In this document: one piece after another, positions 18,411-27,418 of the stretch | Layout of the letters: the number at the start of each line of letters is the position of its first letter | How positions within the stretch are numbered: the first letter of the stretch is position 1 | From: Serratia oryzae | GTDB lineage: Bacteria > Pseudomonadota > Gammaproteobacteria > Enterobacterales > Enterobacteriaceae | Reading direction: 5' to 3' | NCBI RefSeq assembly: GCF_001976145.1 | Contig: NZ_MOXD01000001.1 | Coordinates: 372,001-436,000, forward strand | Length of the DNA stretch: 64,000 nucleotides | The notes under the pieces: generated by a model | Seen by the model: only the letters and a program-made list of their open reading frames with translations | What the model was told of the DNA's origin: nothing | Databases searched by the model: none | Made by a program: the position numbers and the translations under genes

Positions 18411-19302
18411 AATCAATAGAGATCAGATAGGTGTAATTAATATCAATCTGGCGCAACTTGGCATCCGGTTGCCACTCTTTGGCTTCGAGCATTTCCATCT
18501 CCACGCTGCCTTTCACCTCATTCAGCAGCCCCGGCCTGACGTTAGCGATCAGATAAGACACAAACTGCCCACACTCTTTCGCCGTTCCCTGGTGGGTGAT
18601 AGAAATATACTCCCGCCCTGGAACATGAATATTATCAATATGATGCCCAGAAAGAATGTCTTTCTTATGCTCGGGTTCTACGGCCATGACATGCGTGGAC
18701 AAACACTCGTCATCACCAGACTCGCGCGAAGAGTGGATGCTGAAAACCTTGTGGCATTCAACGTTCAACCCACGGAAGAAATCTTTAAAAATCTCGGATT
18801 TCATCGCGACACAAGAGGAAAGCGCCATCCCTTCCGAAGCCTCAAACTCCAGCTCCCGCCTGAACCCCACCAGATGCATATCCGGCAACGTCAGCCTTTT
18901 CACTTCAGGGTAAAAATCCGCTTCATAGCGGGCGTCAAAGTTGAAGCGCGGCATCAGGTTTTTCACATCCCACTTGTCCATGATGCGATAACGGTTTGGC
19001 GTGATGCCGAATCGCTGTTTGAACATGCGGGTAAAGGTCTGCTGAGAGTCAAAACCCAGCTCATCGGAAATATCAATAATTGAACGATGTGTAATACGCA
19101 GAGCTACCGCCGCCCGGGTGAGAATGCGTGAGCGAATGTAGGTGGCAAGCTGGATGCCGGTAATGCGCTTGAACTTGCGCTGCAGATGCCATTTGGAATA
19201 GCCGGAAATTCGCGCAACCTCATCAAGATTCGGCCGTGTTTCTAGGTGAATTTCGACCCACTCAATCAGTTCTTCAATGAAAAAAATGTCTTCGTCAGTC
19301 AT
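18409..19302 (-). CDS. Rob-like AraC/XylS-family regulator embedded in the rsx locus
   Basis: A 297-residue transcription factor built like Rob: an N-terminal DNA-binding domain (about 5-108) with two helix-turn-helix units, including ISGYSKWHLQRKFKRITG and LGFDSQQTFTRMFKQRFG, both very close to Rob, SoxS and MarA, and a GyrI-like effector domain (about 125-297) ending REYISITHQGTAKECGQF and a beta-rich tail. Rob-type proteins activate superoxide, drug and solvent resistance genes through marboxes. E. coli rsx has no gene here; this one sits on the opposite strand between rsxC and rsxD. A perfect TATAAT (complement of 19352-19357) lies upstream. Its regulon and ligand are unknown. It is unlikely to be rob itself, which is located elsewhere in enterobacteria. 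Confidence 0.85.
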   Translation of the reverse strand: MTDEDIFFIEELIEWVEIHLETRPNLDEVARISGYSKWHLQRKFKRITGIQLATYIRSRILTRAAVALRITHRSIIDISDELGFDSQQTFTRMFKQRFGITPNRYRIMDKWDVKNLMPRFNFDARYEADFYPEVKRLTLPDMHLVGFRRELEFEASEGMALSSCVAMKSEIFKDFFRGLNVECHKVFSIHSSRESGDDECLSTHVMAVEPEHKKDILSGHHIDNIHVPGREYISITHQGTAKECGQFVSYLIANVRPGLLNEVKGSVEMEMLEAKEWQPDAKLRQIDINYTYLISID

Positions 19303-19375
19303 TATTATTTATTCGCCAACTTAATAATACCTGGGATAGTAACCGATGTAGATTATATGAAAGTTGTTATTTTGT

Positions 19376-19410
19376 GCGGCTAATCCCCACTAAAATAACG
19401 TGTTAGCCGC
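19376..19410. promoter_or_regulatory. Inverted repeat upstream of the Rob-like gene
   Basis: GCGGCTAA and TTAGCCGC separated by 19 bases lie just upstream of the minus-strand TATAAT, where a regulator could act. No known factor is recognised. Confidence 0.35.
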
Positions 19411-19565
19411 GTAAGCACCAATCATTTTCGAACGTTTTATACGCGAAATCATTTTATGTCAGGTTAACCTAGCTCATGTTTATGGCGAAAAAACCAGTCC
19501 GGCTATCGTTAGGCCCCCTGCCAGGCCACAAATGCGAAAACCTGAATATCCTTATCATTAGCACG

Positions 19566-19594
19566 TATTACCCTCGGTATGAATGAGGTAGAAT
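19566..19594 (+). promoter_or_regulatory. Candidate rsxDGE promoter
   Basis: TAGAAT at 19589-19594 matches the -10 box in five of six positions; a weak -35 (TATTAC, 19566-19571) lies 17 bases before it. A GCAC-containing stretch at 19558-19577 over the -35 partly resembles a marbox, but matches only the first half well. Confidence 0.35.
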
Positions 19595-19675
19595 GCAGCG
19601 CTGTAATTTCCCCAGTGCCGCAACCAAGGCGCTGTGAACCTGCTGATAACATGGCAAAGAAATGGTAGTGACTCT

Positions 19676-20761
19676 ATGAAGTTCAGGCCGGTACAACAAA
19701 CAGCCACCAAAGGCTTACATATCGCCAGTTCCCCCTTTACCCATAACCAGCAAAGCACCCGCCGGATCATGCTTTGGGTGATGCTGGCCTGCATTCCCGG
19801 CATGGCCGCACAGGTGTGGTTCTTTGGCTATGGCAATCTGGTGCAAACGGCGCTGGCGATGGTGACAGCGCTGCTGGCGGAAGCGGCGGTGCTGGCGTTG
19901 CGCAAACAACCGGTGCGCGCGCGGCTGGCAGATAACTCTGCCCTGCTTACCGCCCTGTTGCTGGGGATCAGCCTGCCGCCATTAGCCCCTTGGTGGATGA
20001 TCGTGATAGGTACCCTTTGTGCCATTGTGATCGCCAAACAGCTCTACGGTGGCCTGGGGCAGAATCCGTTCAACCCGGCGATGGTCGGCTATGTGGTCCT
20101 GCTGATCTCCTTCCCGGTGCAAATGACCAGTTGGTTGCCGCCGGACGAACTGCGGGCCAGCGCACTCTCGTTGCCAGATACGCTGCTGAGTATTTTTACC
20201 GGCCATACTGCTCAAGGTACTACCATCCATCAGCTCCAGTTGGGGATTGACGGCATCAGCCAAGCTACGCCGCTCGACGGCTTTAAAACCGGTCTGCGCA
20301 GCGGCCACTCGGTAGAGCAAATCCTACAACAGCCGCTGTTTGGCGGCATGTTTGCCGGTATCGGCTGGCAGTGGATTAACTTAGGGTTCCTGGCCGGTGG
20401 GCTGTTTATGCTCGGGCGCAGGCTGATTCACTGGCAAATTCCCTTCAGCATGCTGGCCGCCATCGCCCTGTGTTCAGGCGTGGCCTGGCTGCTGGATCCC
20501 GCACACCAAGCGTCGCCGCTGCTGCATCTCTTCTCGGGTGCCACTATGCTGGGGGCTTTCTTTATCGCCACCGATCCGGTCAGTGCCGCTACAACGCCTA
20601 AGGGCCGGTTGATTTACGGTGCTTTAGTGGGTTTGCTGGTCTGGTTGATCCGTGTTTATGGCGGTTATCCCGACGGCGTGGCGTTCGCCGTGCTGCTGGC
20701 CAATATCACCGTACCGTTAATCGATCACTATACGCAGCCGCGCGTATATGGCCACCGCTAA
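19676..20761 (+). CDS. rsxD: Rsx electron transport complex subunit RsxD
   Basis: Integral membrane subunit homologous to RnfD/NqrB, 361 residues, about ten transmembrane helices. [14 protein letters not shown] near 125-140, [13 protein letters not shown] near 195-207, which holds the threonine that covalently binds FMN in this family, and [18 protein letters not shown] near 290-308 are conserved. The N-terminus [20 protein letters not shown] is about ten residues longer than in E. coli. ATG 19676 is preferred over 19634, which would add residues unlike the family. It begins a second rsx transcription unit after the inserted regulator and is followed by rsxG after nine bases. Confidence 0.96.
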   Translation: MKFRPVQQTATKGLHIASSPFTHNQQSTRRIMLWVMLACIPGMAAQVWFFGYGNLVQTALAMVTALLAEAAVLALRKQPVRARLADNSALLTALLLGISLPPLAPWWMIVIGTLCAIVIAKQLYGGLGQNPFNPAMVGYVVLLISFPVQMTSWLPPDELRASALSLPDTLLSIFTGHTAQGTTIHQLQLGIDGISQATPLDGFKTGLRSGHSVEQILQQPLFGGMFAGIGWQWINLGFLAGGLFMLGRRLIHWQIPFSMLAAIALCSGVAWLLDPAHQASPLLHLFSGATMLGAFFIATDPVSAATTPKGRLIYGALVGLLVWLIRVYGGYPDGVAFAVLLANITVPLIDHYTQPRVYGHR

Positions 20762-20770
20762 GGAACTATC

Positions 20771-21400
20771 ATGCTGAATTCAATGAGAAAGCATGGCATC
20801 ACCCTGGCGGTGTTTGCTGCGGTGACCACCGGTTTGACCGCGCTGGTCTACACCTTGACCAAAACCACCATTGCCCACCAGGCAGCGCTCCAGCAGAAAG
20901 CCTTGCTGGATCAGGTAGTTCCGCCGGAATATTACGACAACGATATGCAGAGTGAATGCCTGGTGGTGAGCGATTCGGCCTTGGGCAATGGCGCACCGCA
21001 TCGTCTGTATCTGGCACGTAAAAATGGCCAACCGGTGGCGGCAGCGCTGGAAACCACCGCCCCAGACGGCTATTCCGGGGCAATTAAGCTACTGGTGGGA
21101 GCCGATTTCGGCGGCACCGTACTCGGTACCCGCGTGGTAGAGCATCACGAAACCCCAGGGCTTGGCGACAAAATTGAGTTACGCCTCTCTGACTGGATCA
21201 CCTTCTTCAGCGGTAAAAAAGTTGAAGGCGCCAATGATGGCCGCTGGGCAGTGAAGAAAGACGGCGGCATGTTCGATCAGTTTACCGGGGCCACCATTAC
21301 CCCGCGTGCGGTGGTCAACGCCGTGCGCCGTACGGCGTTGTATATGGAAACACTGCCATCTAAACTGGACACCTTACCCGTCTGTGGAGCCAGCGAATGA
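20771..21400 (+). CDS. rsxG: Rsx electron transport complex subunit RsxG
   Basis: FMN-binding subunit homologous to RnfG/NqrC; 209 residues. One N-terminal membrane anchor (about 8-30) is followed by a periplasmic FMN-binding domain. The flavinylation motif is D-x-x-T-G-A-T/S-type: [20 protein letters not shown] near 172-191, where the second Thr is expected to bind [15 protein letters not shown] near 128-139 is also typical. It overlaps rsxE by four bases (ATGA), indicating translational coupling. Confidence 0.96.
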   Translation: MLNSMRKHGITLAVFAAVTTGLTALVYTLTKTTIAHQAALQQKALLDQVVPPEYYDNDMQSECLVVSDSALGNGAPHRLYLARKNGQPVAAALETTAPDGYSGAIKLLVGADFGGTVLGTRVVEHHETPGLGDKIELRLSDWITFFSGKKVEGANDGRWAVKKDGGMFDQFTGATITPRAVVNAVRRTALYMETLPSKLDTLPVCGASE

Positions 21401-22098
21401 GTGAAGTCAAAGAGTTAATTGTTCAAGGGCTGTGGAAAAACAACTCTGCGCTGGTGCAATTACTGGGCCTGTGCCCGCTGCTGGCGGTGACCTCAACCGC
21501 CACCAACGCGCTGGGGCTGGGATTGGCTACCACGCTGGTGCTGACCATCACCAACGGCTCCATTTCTGCCCTGCGCCGCTGGGTGCCCAGCGAAGTCCGC
21601 ATTCCGATTTATGTGATGATCATTGCGGCGGCAGTCAGCATCGTGCAGATGCTGATCAACGCCTACGCATTCGGTCTGTATCAGTCATTGGGGATTTTTA
21701 TCCCGTTGATCGTCACTAACTGTATCGTGGTAGGCCGTGCCGAGGCCATTGCCGCCAGAAAACCGGTCGGTCTGGCCTTGGTAGATGGCATCGCCATCGG
21801 TCTGGGCGCCACCGGGGCGATGTTTGTGCTCGGTTCGCTGCGCGAATTGATTGGCAACGGTACCCTATTTGACGGTGCTGACATGCTGCTGGGCAGTTGG
21901 GCCAAGGTGCTGCGCATTGAAGTCGTGCATTTCGACAGCCCCTTTCTGCTAGCCATGCTGCCGCCGGGGGCGTTTATCGGCCTGGGGCTGATGCTGGCAA
22001 CCAAGTATGTGATTGATGAAAAAATGAAGGCGCGCAAGGCTAAACTTTTGCTGGCTGAAGCCAAAATGGAACAGGGACACGCCGAGAAAGCGTTATGA
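21397..22098 (+). CDS. rsxE: Rsx electron transport complex subunit RsxE
   Basis: Integral membrane subunit homologous to RnfE/NqrD and paralogous to RsxA, 233 residues with six transmembrane helices. Conserved blocks are [20 protein letters not shown] near 13-32 and [17 protein letters not shown] near 105-121, whose cysteines pair with those of RsxA around the membrane iron-sulfur centre. A charged C-terminal tail follows residue 205. It overlaps both rsxG and nth by four bases, so nth is probably the last gene of rsxDGE-nth. Confidence 0.96.
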   Translation: MSEVKELIVQGLWKNNSALVQLLGLCPLLAVTSTATNALGLGLATTLVLTITNGSISALRRWVPSEVRIPIYVMIIAAAVSIVQMLINAYAFGLYQSLGIFIPLIVTNCIVVGRAEAIAARKPVGLALVDGIAIGLGATGAMFVLGSLRELIGNGTLFDGADMLLGSWAKVLRIEVVHFDSPFLLAMLPPGAFIGLGLMLATKYVIDEKMKARKAKLLLAEAKMEQGHAEKAL

Positions 22099-22730
22099 AT
22101 AAAGAAAAACGCCTGGAAATTCTGACTCGTTTACGGGACAGCAACCCGCACCCAACCACGGAGTTGGTCTACAGCACACCTTTTGAGCTGCTGATTGCCG
22201 TGCTGCTTTCCGCACAGGCCACCGACGTCAGCGTCAACAAGGCCACCGCCAAACTCTACCCGATCGCCAACACGCCGGCGGCAATGCTGGCTCTGGGTGT
22301 CGATGGCGTAAAAGAGTACATCAAGACCATCGGCCTGTTTAACAGCAAGGCCGAGAACGTGATCAAGACCTGCCGTATTCTGCTGGAAAAGCACGCGGGT
22401 GAAGTGCCGGAAGATCGCGCTGCACTGGAAGCCTTGCCCGGCGTGGGCCGCAAAACGGCCAATGTGGTGCTTAACACCGCCTTTGGCTGGCCAACCATCG
22501 CCGTGGATACGCATATTTTCCGCGTCTGCAACCGCACCCACTTTGCTCCAGGGAAGAACGTGGAGCAGGTAGAAGAAAAGTTGCTGAAAGTGGTGCCCGC
22601 CGCCTTCAAAGTGGACTGCCACCACTGGCTGATCCTGCATGGCCGCTATACCTGCATCGCGCGCAAACCGCGCTGCGGTTCCTGCCTGATCGAAGATCTG
22701 TGCGAGTATAACGACAAAACAGAGTTGTAA
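22095..22730 (+). CDS. nth: Endonuclease III
   Basis: DNA glycosylase/AP lyase that removes oxidised pyrimidines in base-excision repair; 211 residues as in E. coli. It has the helix-hairpin-helix [14 protein letters not shown] near 113-126 with the catalytic Lys, the catalytic Asp in [12 protein letters not shown] near 137-148, and the C-terminal 4Fe-4S loop [17 protein letters not shown] (C-x6-C-x2-C-x5-C, about 187-203). ATG 22095 overlaps the rsxE stop (ATGA). Placing an iron-sulfur repair enzyme behind the SoxR-reducing complex is conserved in enterobacteria. Confidence 0.98.
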   Translation: MNKEKRLEILTRLRDSNPHPTTELVYSTPFELLIAVLLSAQATDVSVNKATAKLYPIANTPAAMLALGVDGVKEYIKTIGLFNSKAENVIKTCRILLEKHAGEVPEDRAALEALPGVGRKTANVVLNTAFGWPTIAVDTHIFRVCNRTHFAPGKNVEQVEEKLLKVVPAAFKVDCHHWLILHGRYTCIARKPRCGSCLIEDLCEYNDKTEL

Positions 22731-22836
22731 TCATTGGCCCAAGCGTAGTCAGCCTCACTCAGTTCCCCCTGCCGTAGCTACTGCTGACCAATTAAGCGCA
22801 AAGCGGCATAAATATGCATCAATGGCAAAGGGGTCG

Positions 22837-22859
22837 CCCCTCTCCCGCAGGGAGAGGGG
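22837..22859. repeat. CCCTCTCCC-type palindrome, second copy
   Basis: CCCCTCTCCC-GCA-GGGAGAGGGG, a 10-bp perfect inverted repeat sharing its core with 5630-5662. About 107 bases past the nth stop. Confidence 0.6.
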
Positions 22860-23377
22860 ACTGGTTAGCCGTAACTGACAAGTATTACCCTGCCGTAGCG
22901 ATCTTTTGTCAAAAAAGTGATATCACGCTGTCTTACCAGCGCTAGCCCTACCGATTTTGCCGTGAAGCGCATGGTTGAGATATTTTCAATAAAAAAATTA
23001 GGCAAGAATTGCCAATCGCATCAGGTTTTCACGATCACATTCCGTTTACATACTTTCTGCTGTTTTCCCAAATTTCGATAATTTTACAAAAGGCAACTTA
23101 TGCACCATGATCGCTCGGGTTATTTCAATAGATTATCTACATAAGCTGAATAAGTTATAAATAGCAGAATATATCACTTTAAAAATAAACGCTATTAATT
23201 AATCAAAACAAAAAATCGATATAGATAAGGAATACGAACGTTAATGCTGCATAAAATTTGCAACATGGCTTTATCACATCATACAAGTTATCTGTAACAG
23301 AACATGTCAAAAAGCTTGCCTCGTTGACAAAGATAGTGAACATTACCCGCCGTCATTTAATCCTATAACAAGCAAAG

Positions 23378-23425
23378 GATGCAGCCCTGCATCACTTTTG
23401 CCCTTTCCCGTCGTGATAATACGGG
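23378..23425 (+). promoter_or_regulatory. Two small hairpins in the dtpA leader
   Basis: GATGC-AGCCCT-GCATC followed by ACTTTTG (23378-23399), and CCCGT-N9-ACGGG (23407-23425), immediately before the GTG start at 23449. They could modulate expression; this is speculative. Confidence 0.35.
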
Positions 23426-23448
23426 CAGTGAAAAAACCAGAGGTCCCA

Positions 23449-24960
23449 GTGTCAACTGCAAACAACAAACAAGCAGAAAGCGTCAGTCTTAACGCTTTCA
23501 AACAGCCAAAGGCGTTCTACCTGATCTTCTCGATTGAGCTCTGGGAACGTTTTGGCTATTACGGCCTACAAGGCATCATGGCCGTCTATCTGGTCAAAAT
23601 GCTTGGCCTGAGCGAAGCCGACTCTATTACCCTGTTCTCTTCTTTCAGCGCGCTGGTGTATGGCTTCGTGGCCATTGGCGGCTGGCTGGGGGATAAAGTT
23701 CTCGGTTCAAAGCGAGTGATCGTTCTGGGGGCGATAGTTCTGGCCGCCGGTTATGCCATGGTGGCCTATTCCGGCCACGATGTGTTCTGGGTTTATCTGG
23801 GTATGGCGACCATTGCTGTGGGCAGCGGCCTGTTCAAAGCCAACCCTTCCTCCCTGCTGTCTACCTGCTATGAGAAAGACGATCCGCGTTTGGACGGTGC
23901 ATTTACCATGTACTATATGTCCGTCAATATCGGTTCATTCTTCTCTATGCTGGCTACGCCTTGGCTGGCGGCCAAGTATGGCTGGAGCGTCGCCTTCTCG
24001 CTGAGCGTGGTGGGCATGCTGATCACTCTGGTCAACTTTATGCTGTGCCAGGGCTGGGTTAAACAACACGGCTCAAAACCCGACTTTCAGCCGCTGCAAG
24101 TGCGTAAGCTGCTGATGGTTATGGTTGGCGTGGTTGCGCTGATCGCCATCTCAAGTTGGCTGCTGCATAACCAGACCATTGCGCGCTGGGCGCTGGCGAT
24201 CGTCTCTGTCGGGATCGTGATCGTATTCGCCAAGGAGACCTTTGCACTGCACGGTGCCGCTCGCCGTAAGATGATCGTGGCATTCCTGCTGATGCTGGAA
24301 GCGGTGGTCTTCTTTGTGCTGTACAGCCAGATGCCAACTTCTCTCAATTTCTTCGCCATCCACAACGTTGAGCACAACATTCTGGGCGTTGCCTTTGAGC
24401 CGGAACAGTATCAGGCGCTGAACCCCTTCTGGATCATGCTGGCCAGCCCGATCCTGGCGGCGCTGTATAACAAGATGGGCGATCGCCTGCCCATGCCGCA
24501 CAAGTTTGCCTTCGGTATGATCCTGTGCTCAGGGGCATTCCTAGTGCTGCCGTGGGGTGCCAGCTTTGCTAACGATCAGGGCATTGTGTCAGTTAACTGG
24601 CTGATCCTGAGCTATGCGTTGCAAAGTATCGGTGAACTGATGATTTCCGGCCTGGGCCTGGCGATGGTGGCACAACTGGTGCCGCAACGCCTGATGGGCT
24701 TTATCATGGGATCCTGGTTCCTGACCACCGCTGCCGCTGCGCTGATTGCCGGCAAGGTGGCGGGGCTAACCGCGGTGCCAAGTGATATCAACGATGCGCA
24801 TGCCTCACTGGCTATCTATAGCCACGTGTTTATGCAGATCGGTATCGCTACCGCCGTTATCGCCATCCTGATGATGCTGACGGCACCGAAGCTGTACCGC
24901 ATGACGCTGGATACGGCAGAAGATACCGAAGCCAAAGCGCAGGCGGCTGCCGCTCTCTGA
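23449..24960 (+). CDS. dtpA: Dipeptide/tripeptide permease DtpA
   Basis: Proton-coupled peptide importer of the POT family (formerly TppB); 503 residues, 14 predicted transmembrane helices. The family signature ExxERFxYY appears as [15 protein letters not shown] near 30-45; [18 protein letters not shown] near 80-98 and [17 protein letters not shown] near 150-166 are typical POT motifs. GTG 23449 is chosen as start because it gives the E. coli-like N-terminus (M)[19 protein letters not shown] and has AGAGG upstream; an open frame to 23398 lacks a ribosome site. E. coli tppB needs OmpR, but no clear OmpR site was found here. The upstream gap is unusually long. Confidence 0.95.
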   Translation: MSTANNKQAESVSLNAFKQPKAFYLIFSIELWERFGYYGLQGIMAVYLVKMLGLSEADSITLFSSFSALVYGFVAIGGWLGDKVLGSKRVIVLGAIVLAAGYAMVAYSGHDVFWVYLGMATIAVGSGLFKANPSSLLSTCYEKDDPRLDGAFTMYYMSVNIGSFFSMLATPWLAAKYGWSVAFSLSVVGMLITLVNFMLCQGWVKQHGSKPDFQPLQVRKLLMVMVGVVALIAISSWLLHNQTIARWALAIVSVGIVIVFAKETFALHGAARRKMIVAFLLMLEAVVFFVLYSQMPTSLNFFAIHNVEHNILGVAFEPEQYQALNPFWIMLASPILAALYNKMGDRLPMPHKFAFGMILCSGAFLVLPWGASFANDQGIVSVNWLILSYALQSIGELMISGLGLAMVAQLVPQRLMGFIMGSWFLTTAAAALIAGKVAGLTAVPSDINDAHASLAIYSHVFMQIGIATAVIAILMMLTAPKLYRMTLDTAEDTEAKAQAAAAL

Positions 24961-24982
24961 TAGAGGCAGCGATTGCAGGATA

Positions 24983-25013
24983 AACGCCGAGGTTAATCAT
25001 CTCGGCGTTTTTT
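24983..25013 (+). terminator. Terminator after dtpA
   Basis: AACGCCGAG/CTCGGCGTT, 9-bp stem with a 9-nt loop followed by TTTT. Strong intrinsic terminator. Confidence 0.9.
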
Positions 25014-25078
25014 ATGCGCATTGCTTAGCAACATCACTATTTTCTCACGGCCACGGCGCATAACGTGCTGAATCTGCA

Positions 25079-25084
25079 TATAAT
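25079..25084 (+). promoter_or_regulatory. Candidate -10 of the beta-lactamase gene
   Basis: Perfect TATAAT, 35 bases before the chosen start codon. No good -35 is seen, so constitutive expression would be weak. Confidence 0.45.
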
Positions 25085-25118
25085 GGAGCGCCAAATAACC
25101 GACACGGACCCTACCCTT

Positions 25119-26012
25119 ATGCCATTCTCTCCACTACGCCGCAAATTGCTTTTGGCTGCGGCTGCTATACCTGCAATCAGTGCGCTCACTCCCCTGCTGG
25201 CGTATGCCGCCAACACATCGTTACAGCAAGCTCAGCAACAGCTCGCGGCGCTGGAAAAAGCGTCTGGCGGCCGTCTGGGAGTGGTTGCCATCAATACCGC
25301 CGATGGTACAACGTTGCAACTGAACGGCGGCCAACGCTTTCCGTTCTGTAGCACCTTCAAAGTGATCGCTGCCAGTGCCATTTTGCATCACAGCCTGAAC
25401 AACAACGGCTTTATGCAGCAGCGTATTCGTTACCAGAAAAGCGATCTGGTGGCTTATTCCCCCATCACAGAGAAACACCTCGACGGCGGCATGACCGTGG
25501 CTGAACTCTGTGCTGCCGCGCTTCAGTACAGCGATAACACCGCCGTCAATCTGCTGATGAAACAGCTTGGTGGGCCTGCGGCCATTACCGCCTACGCACG
25601 CAGCATCGGCGACAGCACATTCCGGCTCGATCGCTGGGAAACTGAACTCAACAGCGCGATCCCTGGTGATGAGCGGGATACCACCACGCCAGCGGCCATG
25701 GCGGCCAGTTTACAGAAACTGACCTTAGGCAATGCGTTGCCGCAGGCGCAGCGCGAACAGTTGGTGGCATGGATGAAAGGCAACACCACGGGGGGTAAAC
25801 GCATCCGGGCGGGCGTGCCAGCCGGTGCGATCGTGGCTGATAAAACCGGGGGTGGCGATTACGGCACCACGAATGACATCGGCATCGTTTGGCGTGAGAA
25901 CCGTGCACCACTGGCGATCGTCGTGTATTTCACGCAACCCCAGCAGGATGCCAAAGCCAACAATGAGGTGATCGCTGCGGCGGCGCGGATTGTCAGCCAG
26001 GCGTTTGCTTAA
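25119..26012 (+). CDS. Class A beta-lactamase
   Basis: Serine beta-lactamase precursor of 297 residues, periplasmic. All class A motifs are present: CSTFK with catalytic Ser78 (Ambler 70), SDN at 138-140, RWETELN with the general-base Glu174 (Ambler 166), and KTG at 242-244. The [12 protein letters not shown] block has Gly where CTX-M enzymes have Ser237. Cys at Ambler 69 is present but position 238 is Gly, so the disulfide of class A carbapenemases is absent. The signal [15 protein letters not shown] has a double Arg and may be Tat-type. ATG 25119 is used because an upstream ATG overlaps the -10 box. Similarity is to chromosomal enzymes such as Yersinia BlaA; no ampR-like regulator is adjacent. 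Confidence 0.93.
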   Translation: MPFSPLRRKLLLAAAAIPAISALTPLLAYAANTSLQQAQQQLAALEKASGGRLGVVAINTADGTTLQLNGGQRFPFCSTFKVIAASAILHHSLNNNGFMQQRIRYQKSDLVAYSPITEKHLDGGMTVAELCAAALQYSDNTAVNLLMKQLGGPAAITAYARSIGDSTFRLDRWETELNSAIPGDERDTTTPAAMAASLQKLTLGNALPQAQREQLVAWMKGNTTGGKRIRAGVPAGAIVADKTGGGDYGTTNDIGIVWRENRAPLAIVVYFTQPQQDAKANNEVIAAAARIVSQAFA

Positions 26013-26025
26013 CCTCTAGCGCTAT

Positions 26026-26880
26026 TCAGAGACGTTCGATCACCGGCAGGATAAACCCCGGATCCCCTTGCGGCAGCGTGATGCCCAGCGCACGCGCTGC
26101 CAGCTCAGCCACACGGAAGTCGATATCAGCGGCTTCGCCATCTTCCAGAAACCAGGCGGCGGAAAGCCCGGCCCAGGCCAGGATCCATTGCAACAGACGA
26201 CAACGTTCCAGCCCGGCCAGTGCACAAATCTGCTCCACGCGGCGGTGAAAGATATCGGGATCGGTGGCAATGCCGTAATTGGGGTTGCAGAAGATGTTGG
26301 CATAGTCAAAACCACGTTCGCCATACAGGCGTTTAGGGTCGATCGCCAACCAGCCGCGCTCGGCAAAATCCAGCACGTTGTCATGATGGATGTCGCCGTG
26401 TAGCACGCCTTGTTCACGTGGGCTCGTCAGCAACTCCGCCGCTGCCGTGGCGCTCAGCCGCAGCAGCCCGCCGTGGGCCTGGGCTGCTGGCCACAAGGCG
26501 TTAAACCATTGATGCAGAGGGATCAGATCCGGAAAGGGCGCAGTGCGCGGTGCATGCAGTTGGCTAATCACCTGGCACAGAATTTCGGTTGCCCGTTCAT
26601 CTTGACCGCTGCGCACCATCTGCGCCAGTGAGGCTTGGCCCAGCGCCCGCTCCAGCAGGATAGCGTCTTCATGCCAGGCGAAGATGCGCGCGGCCCCTTC
26701 TCCCTGCCACCAGCACATCAACAGGTTGCCGAACTTCTCTTCCTGTTCACGGGCGATCTTCAACATGGCTGGCAACCCTTGATAGCGCACCGGCATCAGC
26801 AAGCTGCTGTGAGTGGTGAAAGCATCACCATCCGGCTCAAGCTGCCAGCGTTGCAGATAAGGCGTAAATGCCTGGTTCAT
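26026..26880 (-). CDS. APH(6)/hydroxyurea-resistance family kinase
   Basis: A 284-residue protein-kinase-fold phosphotransferase resembling streptomycin 6-phosphotransferases (StrB/APH(6)) and the aminoglycoside/hydroxyurea resistance kinase family. The catalytic loop is HGDIHHDN (161-168) and the metal-binding motif IDPK (180-183), followed by GERGFDYANIFCNPN, which is characteristic of this family. The natural substrate is uncertain; chromosomal members do not always confer resistance. ATG 26880 is preceded by AAAGGC. It converges on the beta-lactamase gene with only 13 bases between stops and no terminator. No counterpart exists at this place in E. coli. Confidence 0.85.
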   Translation of the reverse strand: MNQAFTPYLQRWQLEPDGDAFTTHSSLLMPVRYQGLPAMLKIAREQEEKFGNLLMCWWQGEGAARIFAWHEDAILLERALGQASLAQMVRSGQDERATEILCQVISQLHAPRTAPFPDLIPLHQWFNALWPAAQAHGGLLRLSATAAAELLTSPREQGVLHGDIHHDNVLDFAERGWLAIDPKRLYGERGFDYANIFCNPNYGIATDPDIFHRRVEQICALAGLERCRLLQWILAWAGLSAAWFLEDGEAADIDFRVAELAARALGITLPQGDPGFILPVIERL

Positions 26881-27017
26881 GCCTTTGGTGCATCCTTATT
26901 GCGAGAACGACTCACTGGGATGATAGTATTGCCGGGCAACATACTGCAAAAATTTTGTCAGCACAGTTTCCCCGGTAATAGAGCGATTATTTTTTGAAAG
27001 ATCTGGTGGGGTTTGTC

Positions 27018-27395
27018 ATGTCATTAATAAAACGTATCAATTATCCGCAATTACCCAAGCCTGGCGGGCCTTACGTGCATGCAGTCCGCCATGCCAGCAC
27101 TTTGTACATCTCGGGCTTAACCGCGTTCGCCACCGAAGCACAGGGGCATAGCGCCTCACACCAGGCGCGCGCCATACTCGAGCAGTTGACCACCATCGCG
27201 GCCAGCGAAGGGACCAACCTCAAATCGCTGGTCAAAATCAGCGTCTTTCTGACCGATATCGCCGATCTGGCGGCGATTCGCGAAGTACTGTTCGATTATC
27301 TCGACGGCGCACTGCCAGCCTGTTCACTGATGGCCGTCAGCGCCCTGTTTTCACCCCAGCTTAACGTTGAGATCGAAGCGATTCTCGCCCTGTGA
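27018..27395 (+). CDS. Rid-family (YjgF/UK114) protein lacking the catalytic-site arginine
   Basis: A 125-residue chorismate-mutase-like protein of the Rid superfamily, expected to be a cytosolic trimer. Family signs are GPYVHAVRHASTLYISGLT near 17-35, LEQLTTIAASEGTNLKSLVK near 54-73 and the final VEIEAI. RidA enamine/imine deaminases use an Arg in PARSCVEV; here the aligned segment is PACSLMAV, with Cys102 in its place. Canonical RidA activity is therefore doubtful. ATG 27018 has GGTGGGG upstream. A bidirectional terminator follows. Confidence 0.85.
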   Translation: MSLIKRINYPQLPKPGGPYVHAVRHASTLYISGLTAFATEAQGHSASHQARAILEQLTTIAASEGTNLKSLVKISVFLTDIADLAAIREVLFDYLDGALPACSLMAVSALFSPQLNVEIEAILAL

Positions 27396-27400
27396 ATCTG

Positions 27401-27418
27401 GGGCGCAATTATGCGCCC
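27401..27418. terminator. Bidirectional terminator between the Rid and ABM genes
   Basis: GGGCGCA-ATTA-TGCGCCC, perfect 7-bp stem between two convergent stop codons. Confidence 0.75.

Larger units (their letters stand above)
19303..19675. other. Divergent region between the Rob-like gene and rsxD
   Basis: No gene. It holds a -10 for the regulator on the minus strand (19352-19357), an 8-bp inverted repeat GCGGCTAA/TTAGCCGC with a 19-nt spacer (19376-19410), and a candidate rsxD promoter with TAGAAT at 19589-19594. Confidence 0.6.
22731..23448. other. Long AT-rich gap before dtpA
   Basis: 718 bases without a gene. It contains a CCCTCTCCC-type palindrome (22837-22859), two copies of CCCTGCCGTAGC (about 22768 and 22889), a 10-bp palindrome GTGATATCAC near 22917, a strongly AT-rich stretch at 22980-23260 and two small hairpins in the probable dtpA leader. 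I could not fix a promoter. Confidence 0.5.

Noticed and set aside
19558-19577. Marbox before rsxD
   Set aside because: GCAC and central positions fit, but the AAA at the 3' side and the leading A do not; kept only as a remark on the promoter.
22912-22930. GTGATATCAC as a CRP or FNR site
   Set aside because: The palindrome lacks the 6-bp spacer of CRP sites and the TTGAT halves of FNR sites.
23290-23345. OmpR sites and a TTGACA promoter before dtpA
   Set aside because: TTGACA at 23324 has no -10 at 15-19 bases, and the AACA repeats are too degenerate to assign OmpR.
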